From a bacterium (GTDB lineage: Bacteria > Electryoneota > RPQS01): a stretch of DNA of 64,000 bases. The notes under the pieces were generated by a model. That model was not told where the DNA came from, did not search any database, and saw only the letters and a program-made list of their open reading frames with translations. The stretch covers positions 124,001-188,000 of the forward strand of contig JADJEH010000002.1 in the NCBI GenBank assembly GCA_016702305.1, read 5' to 3'. Both the position numbers and the translations under genes were made by a program. Positions 8,586 to 17,546 of the stretch are shown one piece after another (the stretch's first letter is position 1; each line of letters begins with the position of its first letter).

Positions 8586-10709
8586 ATGATCCGTTGGTTT
8601 TGTATTGCACTGCTACTCGCCACACTTTCGGTGGGCTATGCGAAGAGCGTGGTGAACATGGTCTCCACGGAGCGGCCGCAGCAAACGCTCGACACGCAGT
8701 GGGGTCCCGATCAGTTTGGCTATCGCGCCAAAGATGCCAACGAGCCGGACGGCCCGGACTTCGCTTGGATTGACATCACCGAGTCCGGTACGCTCGTGAC
8801 GGGCCTTGAAGACGACAACACGGTCGGACCGTTCAACGCGGGCTGGGATTTCCGCTACTACTGGTATGATGTGTCGCAGTTTTGGATTGGTTCGAACGGC
8901 TACATCAAGTTCCAGTCGGTCGGCCAGCTTGCCCAGCCGTTCCCGACGTTCCCGAACACGGCGACTCCGAACGATGTCATCGGCGCCTACATTGGTGACT
9001 GGCTGTTTGACGACGGCGAGACCAGTGAGTGCTACTGGTGGACGAACAACGCGGACACGCTGATTGTGTCGTGGGTGGACGTCACCGCGTGGGTGCAGGG
9101 CGGCAGCTTGGGCAACCATGACTTCCAGATGATTCTTTCCGGCGCCGACTCTTCGATTACCTTGCAATACGGCGTCAGCACGACCGGCGACGTGTCGAAC
9201 AACGACGTCGCGATTGGCATTGAGAATGTGACCGGTCAGTTGGGTATTTCGTGCTACGATGGCACCTACCCGCCTAACAACTACGCGATCAAGTTCTACT
9301 ATCCTGACGTGATCACGTTCCAGGTCCACGACCTCGGCATGGCGGGTGTTCAGAACAGCCTGTCGGAGGGCGTGTTCCTGCTGACGGGTGACCCCCTGGA
9401 CGGCTTCCTGCGCGTGGGGAACACCGGTAATCAGAATGAAACGGCGTTTACGGCCAACTATTCGGTTCGCCAGGTGAACAACACCTTGATTACGCAGGCG
9501 AACTACACGGGCACGCCGATCAATGCGGGGGCCACGCAGGATGCGACTTTCCCGGCGATTTGGACCCCTGCCAGCGACGGTCTGTTCCGGCTGGTGGGCA
9601 CCGTTACGCTGACGGGCGACCTGTTTGCGGGCAACAATTCACTGCGCACGGAATTGCATGCGGTGACGCTGCCGGGCGAACTGTTGTACGATGACGGCAC
9701 TGGTGAGCAGGATTGGAGCTGGGCCGGTGGCGAAGGCGGTATGGCCATGGAATTTGAGCCGCCGACCTATCCGTGCGAAGTCATTAGCGCGCGCGTCTGG
9801 GTGAACACCGCGGACGTGTTCGAATTGCAGATCATGGACGATGATGGTCAGGACGGCTCGCCGGGTACGGTGATCTGGAGTGAGCAGGTAACCGCGCCGA
9901 CGGCGAACGCTTGGAATAGCGTCACGGTCCCGGCGGGTGATGTGATTGTTGAAGACGGCACGTTCTTCGTCGCTTGGGCCACGGCGGGCGGTTCGACCGC
10001 TTCGTTTGGTGTGGACACGACGTCTGCGCAGGGCATTTCGCGTCGTTCGTGGGAATCGGCCGGCGGCGGCTGGGCGGAGAATCGTCTGCTGAACACGGCG
10101 GACGTCATGCTGCGGGCCACGATTCGCGTCCCGGGCCAAGTGAACAACCCGCCGGAAATTCAGGCTGCGACGCCGCTGCCGGATACTCTGGATACGGTCT
10201 GCTTCAACTCGACGATTCCGTTCACTGTCTTGGCGGAAGACCCGGACGGTCAGACCCTGACCTATTCGTGGTTCCACAATGGCAACGCCGTGGGCACGAA
10301 CAGCCCGACCTACTCGCACCGTTTCATTTCATTGAATTTGAATACGCTGAAGTGCCGCGTCTGCGACTTCGAGTTCTGTGACTCTGTCACGTGGACTCCG
10401 ACCGTGCAGATCTGCTCGGCGCTGGGAGATGAACCAAACTTCATCCCGACAGACTATGTCATTGAAGCGTTCCCGAACCCGTTCAACCCCGTGGCAACGA
10501 TTGACTTTGCGTTGCCGCAGACGAGCGATGTGCGCGTTGTGATTCACAATCTGGCGGGCCAGGAAGTTGCCGTTTTGCAGAACGGTCCGCTGAGCGCCGG
10601 TGTGCATCGTGTGCAGTGGAACGCGGCGAATATGGCCTCCGGTACGTACTTTGCAGTGCTTCGCACTCCGACAGCGGAGCGCCTGACGAAATTGCTGCTG
10701 CTGAAGTAA
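8586..10709 (+). CDS. Large secreted protein with type IX sorting domain
   Basis: This is an exported protein of unknown role. The start at 8586 is chosen because GAAAGGAG precedes it and a signal peptide follows at once (MIRWFCIALLLATLSVGYA). The 707 residues hold an N-terminal beta-rich domain in which FGYRAKDANEPDGPDF is followed by a repeatedly aromatic, Asp-rich region. Similar domains occur in other sorted proteins of FCB lineages. Ig-like segments follow; one near residue 520 starts NNPPEIQAATPLPDT. The C-terminus is a type A sorting domain with FPNPFNPVATIDFALP, SAGVHRVQW, ASGTYF and final KLLLLK. A very large terminator follows directly. Confidence 0.85.
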   Translation: MIRWFCIALLLATLSVGYAKSVVNMVSTERPQQTLDTQWGPDQFGYRAKDANEPDGPDFAWIDITESGTLVTGLEDDNTVGPFNAGWDFRYYWYDVSQFWIGSNGYIKFQSVGQLAQPFPTFPNTATPNDVIGAYIGDWLFDDGETSECYWWTNNADTLIVSWVDVTAWVQGGSLGNHDFQMILSGADSSITLQYGVSTTGDVSNNDVAIGIENVTGQLGISCYDGTYPPNNYAIKFYYPDVITFQVHDLGMAGVQNSLSEGVFLLTGDPLDGFLRVGNTGNQNETAFTANYSVRQVNNTLITQANYTGTPINAGATQDATFPAIWTPASDGLFRLVGTVTLTGDLFAGNNSLRTELHAVTLPGELLYDDGTGEQDWSWAGGEGGMAMEFEPPTYPCEVISARVWVNTADVFELQIMDDDGQDGSPGTVIWSEQVTAPTANAWNSVTVPAGDVIVEDGTFFVAWATAGGSTASFGVDTTSAQGISRRSWESAGGGWAENRLLNTADVMLRATIRVPGQVNNPPEIQAATPLPDTLDTVCFNSTIPFTVLAEDPDGQTLTYSWFHNGNAVGTNSPTYSHRFISLNLNTLKCRVCDFEFCDSVTWTPTVQICSALGDEPNFIPTDYVIEAFPNPFNPVATIDFALPQTSDVRVVIHNLAGQEVAVLQNGPLSAGVHRVQWNAANMASGTYFAVLRTPTAERLTKLLLLK

Positions 10710-10723
10710 CCCTGAGGTAGCCT

Positions 10724-11623
10724 TTGCGCCAGCCCGATAGTGGCACCAGCACGAGCTTCCCTTACCGTCTTGGCACGGTAAGTTGGAAGCTCGTGCTGTT
10801 TGTCGGGCTTTTTATTGCGCTGTATCTGCCGTTTGTTCTCCCGTTTCTACTCTATCCCCAGACTGAATACGTTGTCCTAGCCACAGCATCAGCACGGGTT
10901 ACCATTGAGCTGATCGCCGCGACCTGCGTGATATTGGCAGCGATGGCGATGACGCGTTACGTGGACCGCATGCCGTTGCGTACCCTGGGGCTCGCGTGGC
11001 GGCGTTGCGCGGGATTTGTCTGCGGCGGAACCGTGCTGGGCGGCGGGCTGCTTCTGGCGGCGCTGGTGATACTTATCATCAGCGGATGTGTCAAACCCGG
11101 CCCGGGCCATGGTCCGTTCACACATGAATTCGTGTGGACGCTTGCGGCCATGCTGCTGAACACGATTGGTCAAGAGGTGCTCGTTCATGGCTATGTTCAG
11201 CAGGTTGTGCGGCGTGAGTTCGGGGCTGCCGCGGGCGTCATCGTAGCGGCCTTCGTGCTCGTATTGCTTCACTACACTCTGTTTCACACCGACGCGCTGC
11301 TCCTTCTCGTGAATCTGTTCATCGCCGGTCTAATCCTCGGCATGGCTTTCCTGTGGAGTCGTTCGTTGTGGCTGCCCATTGGGATTCACTTCGGCTGGAA
11401 CTACGTGCAAGGCCCCGTGCTCGGTCTGCCTGTGACGACGATTGACCTGTGGCCGTCAGACCTTGTCGTGCTGAACGGTAATCCACTGCTCACCGGCGGC
11501 ACCATGGGCATAGAGGGCGGCTTGGTCGCTTCAATCGTGCTCATCGCGGCCACCGCAGCATTCTACTACATTTTGCGGCGCAATCGTGCCGCGCAACTGG
11601 AATTGGAAGTCGTGATTCAGTGA
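10724..11623 (+). CDS. CPBP/Abi-family intramembrane protease-like protein
   Basis: CPBP proteins are polytopic membrane proteins related to CAAX-processing endopeptidases. Several hydrophobic helices are visible, with family motifs in altered form. The usual EExxxR appears as QEVLVH, the second-motif His is in VLLHYTLF, and the third motif is HFGWN. The first Glu and the Arg of motif 1 are therefore replaced, which questions protease activity. The TTG at 10724 gives 299 residues but lies at the edge of a terminator hairpin. GTG at 10793, after GGAAG, is an alternative start that gives a membrane helix from the first residue. It overlaps the next gene by 4 nt. Confidence 0.75.
   Translation: MRQPDSGTSTSFPYRLGTVSWKLVLFVGLFIALYLPFVLPFLLYPQTEYVVLATASARVTIELIAATCVILAAMAMTRYVDRMPLRTLGLAWRRCAGFVCGGTVLGGGLLLAALVILIISGCVKPGPGHGPFTHEFVWTLAAMLLNTIGQEVLVHGYVQQVVRREFGAAAGVIVAAFVLVLLHYTLFHTDALLLLVNLFIAGLILGMAFLWSRSLWLPIGIHFGWNYVQGPVLGLPVTTIDLWPSDLVVLNGNPLLTGGTMGIEGGLVASIVLIAATAAFYYILRRNRAAQLELEVVIQ
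10731..10813 (+). terminator. Very long hairpin terminator
   Basis: Three nested stems pair: AGCCCGA (10731-10737) with TCGGGCT (10803-10809); CAGCACGAGCTTCC (10747-10760) with GGAAGCTCGTGCTG (10785-10798); CTTACCGT (10761-10768) with ACGGTAAG (10775-10782). That gives 29 pairs, then T5 at 10809-10813. It sits 21 bp after the stop of the sorted secreted protein. It overlaps the first 30 codons of the longest frame of the next gene. Confidence 0.85.
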
Positions 11624-12033
11624 CCACCGCAACGATCCGGGCATATTACGACGGCCGCTGTGGGTTATGCCACAGGGCCGTTGTGTTTATGGTCCATCGT
11701 GATCGCATGGGCCGACTGTCCTTTAGTCCGATTCAAAGCGCACGCTATCAGCACTTTGCCCGCGAGCACGGCATCACGTTAACGCCGCGCAGCGTGCTCG
11801 TTTGGGATGAAGCCCGCAACCTGTTGCTGAGCGAGGCGGACGCCATACTTTTCTTACTGACCCAATGCGCCGGTCCGTGGCGGCAGTTGGCACTGCTGCT
11901 GACCCGACTGCCCCGGGGCCCGTTTAAACTCGGGTACCGGCTGATCGCCCGCTGGCGGCATCGCTGGTTTCGGCCTCCCCAAGACCTCATCCCCGTCCTT
12001 CCTCCGGACCTGGCTCCCCGGGTGCAATTGTAG
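11620..12033 (+). CDS. DCC-family thiol-disulfide oxidoreductase-like protein (DUF393)
   Basis: DUF393 proteins are small thioredoxin-fold-like proteins named for a DxxCxxC motif. Here the motif is in YYDGRCGLCHRAV near the N-terminus (residues about 8-20). It is followed by the RMGRLSFSPIQSARYQ and SVLVWDEARNLLLSEADAILFLL segments typical of the family. Physiological partners are not established. The GTG start at 11620 overlaps the TGA stop of the CPBP gene (GTGA), so the two are coupled. The 137-residue length is normal. Confidence 0.87.
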   Translation: MTTATIRAYYDGRCGLCHRAVVFMVHRDRMGRLSFSPIQSARYQHFAREHGITLTPRSVLVWDEARNLLLSEADAILFLLTQCAGPWRQLALLLTRLPRGPFKLGYRLIARWRHRWFRPPQDLIPVLPPDLAPRVQL

Positions 12034-12101
12034 CCCTCAGTTTGGACTTGAGAATCCCGCGTGGATTCCGTACATTCGGGAACATCCGTTTAATTCCCAC
12101 C

Positions 12102-13637
12102 ATGCAATCCCTCTTCACTCCCGACCAGATGCGCGCCTTTGATGGCCGCGCCATTTCGGAATTCGGAATCCCCGGTCCCGTGCTGATGGAAAACGCCGCG
12201 CTGCAAGCGTTGGCCGTCATCGAGCAGGAATACGGCGACGTGGAGCTGCTGTCGGTGGCCGTATTGTGCGGCCCGGGCAACAACGGCGGCGACGGCTTTG
12301 CGCTCGCCCGCCAACTGTTCCTGCGCGGCTGTGACGTGGATATCTGGCTGTTTTCCGACCCGCAAGCCCTGGCCGGTGATGCCAAGACGAACTACGAGAT
12401 CGCCCGGAAGCTCGCGATATCCATACTCACGCCCGCAGGCGACGAAGACCTCGATTTTGGCGAGTATGACCTGATTGTGGACGCCCTGCTCGGAACAGGA
12501 TTGACTCGCGCGCCGGAAGGCTTAATGGCAAGCGTGATCGAGCTGCTGAACGAGACGGATCTGGCGGTCATCGCTTTAGATATTCCCAGCGGCGTCGACG
12601 GCGGGACGGGCGCGACTTTAGGGCACGGTTTGGATGCGACGCACACCGTGACATTCCAATGCGGAAAACCGGGGCTATACCTCTATCCGGGGCGCAAGCA
12701 CGCCGGGCAGGTCCACGTTGTACCGATTTCGCTGCCGCTGTCCGTAGACGACCTGCTGAAGGCCGATTACTATGTACCGGAGCACGAGGATGTCGCGTCG
12801 CTGTTTCCCAATCGTCCGCTCGATGCGCACAAAGGGAGCTTTGGTCGGCTGCTGGTTGTTGCCGGTTCGCGGGGATTGAGCGGCGCAGCCCGGCTCTGCG
12901 GTGCGGCGGCCTTGCGCAGCGGCGTGGGTCTAGTGACCATGGCGATACCGGAGAGCACACGCAGTGACGTGGCCCGGCAGCCCGAGTTGATGACGATTCC
13001 ACTGCCGGAGACGGCTGGCGGGTGCCTGAGTGCGGCGGGCTGGAGCGCGTTGGAACCCTACTTGGCGTGGGCCGATGCCATCGCGGTCGGACCGGGTCTG
13101 GGCAAGGCGTCGGAAACCGTTGAACTGTTGGAAAAACTGCTTGCCACAACGAAACCGCTGGTCATAGATGCCGACGGCCTGAATTTGATCGCGGCGCATA
13201 AACTGCAAGCCCAGCTGCCACGCGGAACGGTCCTGACGCCACATCCGGGCGAACTGGAGCGGCTTGTTGGCCGCGGACTGCCGACCGATGCACAGCGCAT
13301 CGCCGCCGCTCGCGAATTGGCGCAATCCCGGCAGGTGACGGTGTTGGTTAAAGGGGCGACCAGCGCGACCGTCACGCCGGACGGCAAAGTATATTTGAAT
13401 GTCACGGGCAATCCGGGCCTGGCCTCGGGTGGTTCGGGGGATGTTTTGACGGGGATCATCGGGGCCTTACTCGCGCAAGGCGCGCCCGCGGGCGCGGCGG
13501 CGTGGGGCGGAGCCTATCTGCATGGACTGGCCGCAGACGTGGCGGCGGATGTGCTGGGGGAGGTGGCTATGCTGCCGTCAGATGTCATTACGTACTTGCC
13601 CTCGGCCATTGCGGAGCTTAACCCCAAGGCCGAATGA
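12102..13637 (+). CDS. nnr: Bifunctional NAD(P)HX epimerase / ADP-dependent NAD(P)HX dehydratase
   Basis: This enzyme repairs hydrated NADH and NADPH. The N-terminal YjeF-type epimerase domain (about 1-215) shows NGGDGFALAR and VDALLGTGL with the LDIPSGVDGGTG motif. The C-terminal ribokinase-like dehydratase domain (about 225-505) shows HKGSFGRLLVVAGS, VGPGLG, VIDADGLN, LTPHPGE and ASGGSGDVLTG, the catalytic Asp being in the last motif. The start at 12102 gives a family-typical N-terminus (MQSLFTPDQMRAFD); 20 extra in-frame codons upstream look non-coding. The stop overlaps the next gene's start by 4 nt. Confidence 0.95.
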   Translation: MQSLFTPDQMRAFDGRAISEFGIPGPVLMENAALQALAVIEQEYGDVELLSVAVLCGPGNNGGDGFALARQLFLRGCDVDIWLFSDPQALAGDAKTNYEIARKLAISILTPAGDEDLDFGEYDLIVDALLGTGLTRAPEGLMASVIELLNETDLAVIALDIPSGVDGGTGATLGHGLDATHTVTFQCGKPGLYLYPGRKHAGQVHVVPISLPLSVDDLLKADYYVPEHEDVASLFPNRPLDAHKGSFGRLLVVAGSRGLSGAARLCGAAALRSGVGLVTMAIPESTRSDVARQPELMTIPLPETAGGCLSAAGWSALEPYLAWADAIAVGPGLGKASETVELLEKLLATTKPLVIDADGLNLIAAHKLQAQLPRGTVLTPHPGELERLVGRGLPTDAQRIAAARELAQSRQVTVLVKGATSATVTPDGKVYLNVTGNPGLASGGSGDVLTGIIGALLAQGAPAGAAAWGGAYLHGLAADVAADVLGEVAMLPSDVITYLPSAIAELNPKAE

Positions 13638-14065
13638 AGAACACGGTGAGCCTGGAGCAGCCTGAGCGACATTTCTGGGAGGCAGCGGCAGTAATTTGGA
13701 CGGCGGTTGTGTTTAGCATGGCCATTACGCCGTTCCATAACGTCGAGTTGATCACCGAATCACTGTCGGACAAACTTCTGCACACATCGGCTTTCCTGGT
13801 AGGCAGCATCGTGTGGGCGGGCACCCTGGAGCGCAACGCGGGCCCTTGGCGATCCGTCGGTTTGGCCATTTCGGTCTGTCTGGTTCTTGGCGGCGTAATT
13901 GAGGCTTTGCAGAGCCAGACGGCGACGCGGCAAGCGGAAGCGGGCGATCTGGTGGCCGATGCCGTGGGTGTCGTGGTCGGGGCGCTTCTGTGGGGAATGC
14001 GGGTCTGGCTGCGCGAGCGCCGGGCCTCCTCTCATCCGGAGCCATCAGTGGGAAGTTTGTTGTAA
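13634..14065 (+). CDS. VanZ-like family membrane protein
   Basis: VanZ-like proteins are small polytopic membrane proteins of unclear function. The 143 residues contain about four hydrophobic helices. The family pattern is present: DKLLHTSAFLVG in the second helix, GGVIEALQSQTATRQAEAGDLVADAVGVVVGALLW in the last part. The ATG overlaps the preceding nnr stop (ATGA), so expression is probably coupled. The C-terminal basic/polar tail is cytoplasmic by the positive-inside rule. Confidence 0.8.
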   Translation: MKNTVSLEQPERHFWEAAAVIWTAVVFSMAITPFHNVELITESLSDKLLHTSAFLVGSIVWAGTLERNAGPWRSVGLAISVCLVLGGVIEALQSQTATRQAEAGDLVADAVGVVVGALLWGMRVWLRERRASSHPEPSVGSLL

Positions 14066-14131
14066 AGGTTGAGCTTCGGGAGTGTGCTAAGAATTTTTCG
14101 CAATATGAATCAAACAAACCGGGAGTAGATT

Positions 14132-14548
14132 GTGGTCAATCGAGTGACACTGATCGGTCGCTTGGGGCGCGACCCGGAAATGCGTTATACGCCGAGTGGA
14201 GCGGCCGTGGCGCGCTTTTCCTTGGCAACGGATGAGAACCGCAAGGATCAGCAGGGTAATTGGCAGCAGGAGACGACTTGGCACAACATCGTTGTGTGGG
14301 GCCAGTCAGCCGAGCGTGCGTCTGAGACGTTGAAGAAGGGGACTCTGGTTTACATCGAGGGTCGGATCTCGGTTCGGAATTGGGAGGACAAGGAGGGTCA
14401 GAAGCGCACGTCGTTCGAGATCGTCGCATTTTCCTTCAGAAACTTGTCCCCGAAGCCGGGATCGGGTGAAAACTTCGGAGAAACAAGCCATTCGCATGCG
14501 GAACCGACCCAGGGACAGCCGCCGATGGACGAGGACCTTCCATTCTGA
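14132..14548 (+). CDS. ssb: Single-stranded DNA-binding protein SSB
   Basis: SSB coats single-stranded DNA in replication and repair. Residues 1-105 form the OB fold: NRVTLIGRLGRDPEMRYT, then WHNIVVWGQSAERA and VYIEGRISVRNWEDKEGQKR. A flexible tail follows and ends in the acidic tip MDEDLPF that docks partner proteins. The GTG start at 14132 follows GGGAG. The 138 residues are a little shorter than E. coli SSB because the linker is short. A separate promoter begins 40 bp after its stop. Confidence 0.95.
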   Translation: MVNRVTLIGRLGRDPEMRYTPSGAAVARFSLATDENRKDQQGNWQQETTWHNIVVWGQSAERASETLKKGTLVYIEGRISVRNWEDKEGQKRTSFEIVAFSFRNLSPKPGSGENFGETSHSHAEPTQGQPPMDEDLPF

Positions 14549-14587
14549 TAGAATCAGGGACTTTTCTTTTTGGATGGTGCAATTCTC

Positions 14588-14616
14588 TTGACATCCGGTG
14601 GAGTTTTGACTAATAT
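14588..14616 (+). promoter_or_regulatory. Near-consensus sigma-70 promoter
   Basis: The -35 element TTGACA (14588-14593, perfect) and the -10 element TAATAT (14611-14616) are separated by exactly 17 nt. It is the best promoter match I see in the window. Transcription would start near 14623 and run through about 320 nt of leader into the secreted-protein cluster. Confidence 0.75.
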
Positions 14617-14622
14617 CGTTTG

Positions 14623-14938
14623 TCTACGGCGAGTCTGGCCGGAGGCGCGGAGCGTTATCCTTTAAAGACAGATTTGACAGGCAGTTGCGAATATCTAACG
14701 GGATAGCGCGACGGGTCAAATGGACCGGGGAAATGGGATGGGATGCCTCCGATTCGTGTGAATGCCCCAGAGGCCGTTGAAATCGGCCACTATACTTAGT
14801 AGGCTAAGCGCAAGGGGTATTCTGGACTGGATCAACCAACTTTAGGTTTTTGTTTAAGTTTCGTGGCGAAAGCTGCGGGACTTGATGAGTGAAATGGAAA
14901 GATGGGGACTTGCATATCGCAGTCCTCGAAGTTAAGGA
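14623..14938 (+). other. Long structured 5' leader or small RNA region
   Basis: The 320 nt between the promoter and the first secreted-protein gene hold no convincing reading frame. Several short perfect hairpins are visible: a GCCTC/GAGGC stem enclosing ATTC-GTGT-GAAT (near 14743-14773), GGCCG-ttgaaat-CGGCC (near 14772-14788), CTTAG-tagg-CTAAG (near 14795-14808), and GGACT...AGTCC (near 14907-14926) just before the AAGGAGG at 14934. I do not recognise a known riboswitch, 6S RNA, tmRNA or RNase P signature. It could stabilise an abundant mRNA or be a separate small RNA. Confidence 0.4.
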
Positions 14939-14945
14939 GGAAAAG

Positions 14946-15841
14946 ATGAAGAAAGTCATGCTTGTGATCGTGTGCTTGCTGTTTGCGGCGACGTCCTTCG
15001 CTCAGCAGTCCGATCCGTCGAACGACGTTGGTTACATCAAATTGGTGAACAACGGCGTTACCCCGGGCGTTGGCGTGTCGCTGGCGTTTGGTCTCCGTTC
15101 AAGTTCTGGAACGTGGTTTCCAACGTCCCGCAGTACGGCGTCGAGTCCACGCAGCCGTCCTCGATTATCGGGGCGCAGATCCAGCAGGGCCTGACGGCTA
15201 CGGCCGCCGATAACATCGTCCGCCAGGACGGTGGTCAAATCGGTTTCCGTAACAACACGGGCAACTGGGCTGGCACGCTGCAGAGCACCTCGGCCATGGT
15301 CCCTGGCTCGGCGTACTACTACATCAACAAGACCGGTACGACTCGTAACCTGGTTTTGGCTGGTGATGTAGACAACACCGGTGGCTACGGTACGCGCACG
15401 GTTCCGGGTACCCCGTCAACGATCGGTTCGCTCGCCATTTCGTGGCGCGACTCGCGCGTTCTGTCGTTCCCGGTTAGCGCGACGCTTCCCGAAGTTGGCC
15501 CCGGCTTGATCGCCGCAGGCTTCAACGGTGGCGCGACGGCTTTGAGCTCAGACTTGGCGCTCGACCAGATCGCTGGTACGTCGGCTCGTTTGAATGCGAC
15601 CAACACGACGTGGGCCGGTTTGGCTTCGGCGGGTCCGGGTCGTGCGTTCACGATTGTGAACCGTCCGCATGCCAACGGCAGCTGGGTCTACAACTTCCAA
15701 GTTGACGCCGCCGCTGCTATGAACGCTGGTGTTGCCGTTCCGTCGGCTCCGTCGGTCACCAAGGCTCCCAGCTCGAATGAATCTGTGAAGACCTCTTCGG
15801 TCAAGACCGGCACTGTCAAGACTACTGGCGCGACCAAGTAA
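14946..15841 (+). CDS. Abundant-type secreted protein, unknown family (1-nt frame break near 15092)
   Basis: The ATG at 14946 follows a strong AAGGAGG, and a clear signal peptide (MKKVMLVIVCLLFAATSFA) is next. The frame from the start runs to 15194, but coding character moves to the -1 frame at about 15092 (from VSLAFG to SPFKFWNVV). One inserted base restores a protein of about 298 residues. The mature part is Gly-, Thr-, Ala-, Ser- and Asn-rich (NNTGNWAG, GSAYYYINKTGTT) with a C-terminal Ser-Lys-Thr tail (VKTSSVKTGTVK). There is no type IX sorting motif. It is first in the cluster behind the strongest promoter, suggesting a high-level surface or matrix protein; the function is unknown. Confidence 0.7.
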
Positions 15842-15898
15842 GTTTGGATGAGCAAGAACTGACAACTGTTTGAAATACTTCTGTCAAGGAGAACGTAA

Positions 15899-17231
15899 AT
15901 GAAGATCAAGATGCTGTTTGTCGCTCTCGCCCTGATGGCGATGGCGTCGGTTAGCTTCGGCCAGTTTAACGCCATTTTGTACACGACGGACACGTTCACG
16001 ACGGGTTGCGAAGGTGGCGAGATGCTGCCGGACGGTAGCCCCGTGGTGTCGGTTTATTGGGATGCGAACAACAACGGCGCGGACGCGCCGACGTGATTGC
16101 CCTGACGCCGTGCAGTCGTTGTACGCGTTGAATGGCAACGACTATTTGGGTATTCCGGGCGCTTGGTACTCGGATCCCGCGTTCACGTACAATGCGTTCA
16201 CGCCTGCCGTGAGCAAGTTCTACGTGGTGGTTGACGGTGCGCAAGCCCGTTACACGTCGCGCGTGCTCACGATTGGCAACGGTTTCAGCGAGCACGACCT
16301 GTCGGGTTCGTTCACCTGCACCGTGACCGCCGTCCCCTGCGACGAACCGACCAATGTGTTTATCAACACCGTTGGTGGCCGTAACTTCTTGGCCAATGGC
16401 CCGTACTACCAGTGTGTCCGCGCTTGCGCGAACACGACGGTCGAAATCTGCCTCGGTCCGTTGGCCGCTGACGAGTTCCCGCACGCCTTGGTGCTGCCGG
16501 GCTGCTTGAGCAATGGCTGCCAGATTGATTGCCCGCCCGCCCAGTTTGGTTACAGCCCGACCGGCTGGACCTACAACGCGGCGAACGGCACGTGGTGCAA
16601 TATCGTTGTGGTTGCGACCGAAGGTTGCTTCTGCTTCTGCCTCGAGTTCATCGAAGGCGCTGTGGACGTGAGCCTGACGGCCGAAGCTGGCGACGCTTCT
16701 GTGAACGTGGCGTGGTCGGTGGCTGCGGAGAACAACATGGCTCGTTACGACGTTCAGCGTCGCGTGTTTGGTCATGAGTTTGAGACGATCGGTTCGGTCG
16801 TTGCGAACAACACGAACACCTCGTCGAGCTACACGTTTGTTGACGAAAGCGCCAACAACGGCACGATCTACGAGTACACGCTGAACCTGGTTGACCTGAA
16901 CGGTACGGTCACCGCGCTCGGCACGATCGCTTCGGCCACCCCGTCGGTTGACGCGGCCGTTGTGACGGAATACGCTCTGCATCAGAACTACCCGAACCCG
17001 TTCAACCCCTCGACGAACCTCGTGTTCGACGTGGTGGCTGAGAACGTCGTGAACCTGACGGTTTACAACGCGATGGGCCAGGAAGTTGCTTCGTTGGTGA
17101 ACGGCACGATGGCTGCTGGCCGTCACACCGTTTCCTTCGACGCCGCCAACCTGACGTCGGGTCTGTACTTCTACACGGTGAAGATCGGCAACGAGTTCAC
17201 CGCCACGAAGAAGATGCTGTTGGTTAAGTAA
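15899..17231 (+). CDS. Secreted protein with fibronectin-like and type IX sorting domains (frame break near 16090)
   Basis: AAGGAG precedes the ATG at 15899 and a signal peptide follows (MKIKMLFVALALMAMASVSFG). The frame closes at TGA 16094-16096 but continues in the +1 frame from about 16092 (ADAP, then DCPDAVQSLYALN); two missing bases or one extra base explain it. The restored protein is about 444 residues. An N-terminal domain has LPDGSP, VSVYWDANNNG and SDPAFTYNAF, shared with the genes at 17547 and, more distantly, 21343. Then come a Cys-rich part, a fibronectin-III-like domain (about 235-325) and a sorting domain (YPNPFNPSTN, LTSGLYFYTVK, MLLVK). Function unknown. Confidence 0.75.
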
Positions 17232-17296
17232 CCAGCGTAGACGCTGGACCCATTGCGTTAACGCGATGGCATAGCGTTTCCGGTTGGTTTCCTTGC

Positions 17297-17333
17297 AGCG
17301 GGCCGCCCATTCGGGCGGCCCGCTGTTTTTTTT
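17297..17333 (+). terminator. Intrinsic terminator
   Basis: AGCGGGCCGCCC (17297-17308) pairs with GGGCGGCCCGCT (17313-17324) around ATTC, then G and eight T. It ends the gene stopping at 17231. In the rest of the 315-nt gap to 17547 I see only a small CCAGCG/CGCTGG hairpin just after that stop and no gene. Confidence 0.9.
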
Positions 17334-17546
17334 GTCCCACCCGGGCCGGGGAGGCGCACTCCGCACCTCGGGGCGGGTATGAATCGGATTTCACACCCTA
17401 CTGGCGGTTGCTTTTAAGCTATCTTGAGTGTATATTTTGGCTTAGGCGAAATCTGCGGGTTTTCGCGGTGCCGGGGTATGCCGGTGCCCGCTTGGCCCGA
17501 TGAGCAGAATAGGACCTGGGTTGAACAGGAAAGGACACGAAGGACT

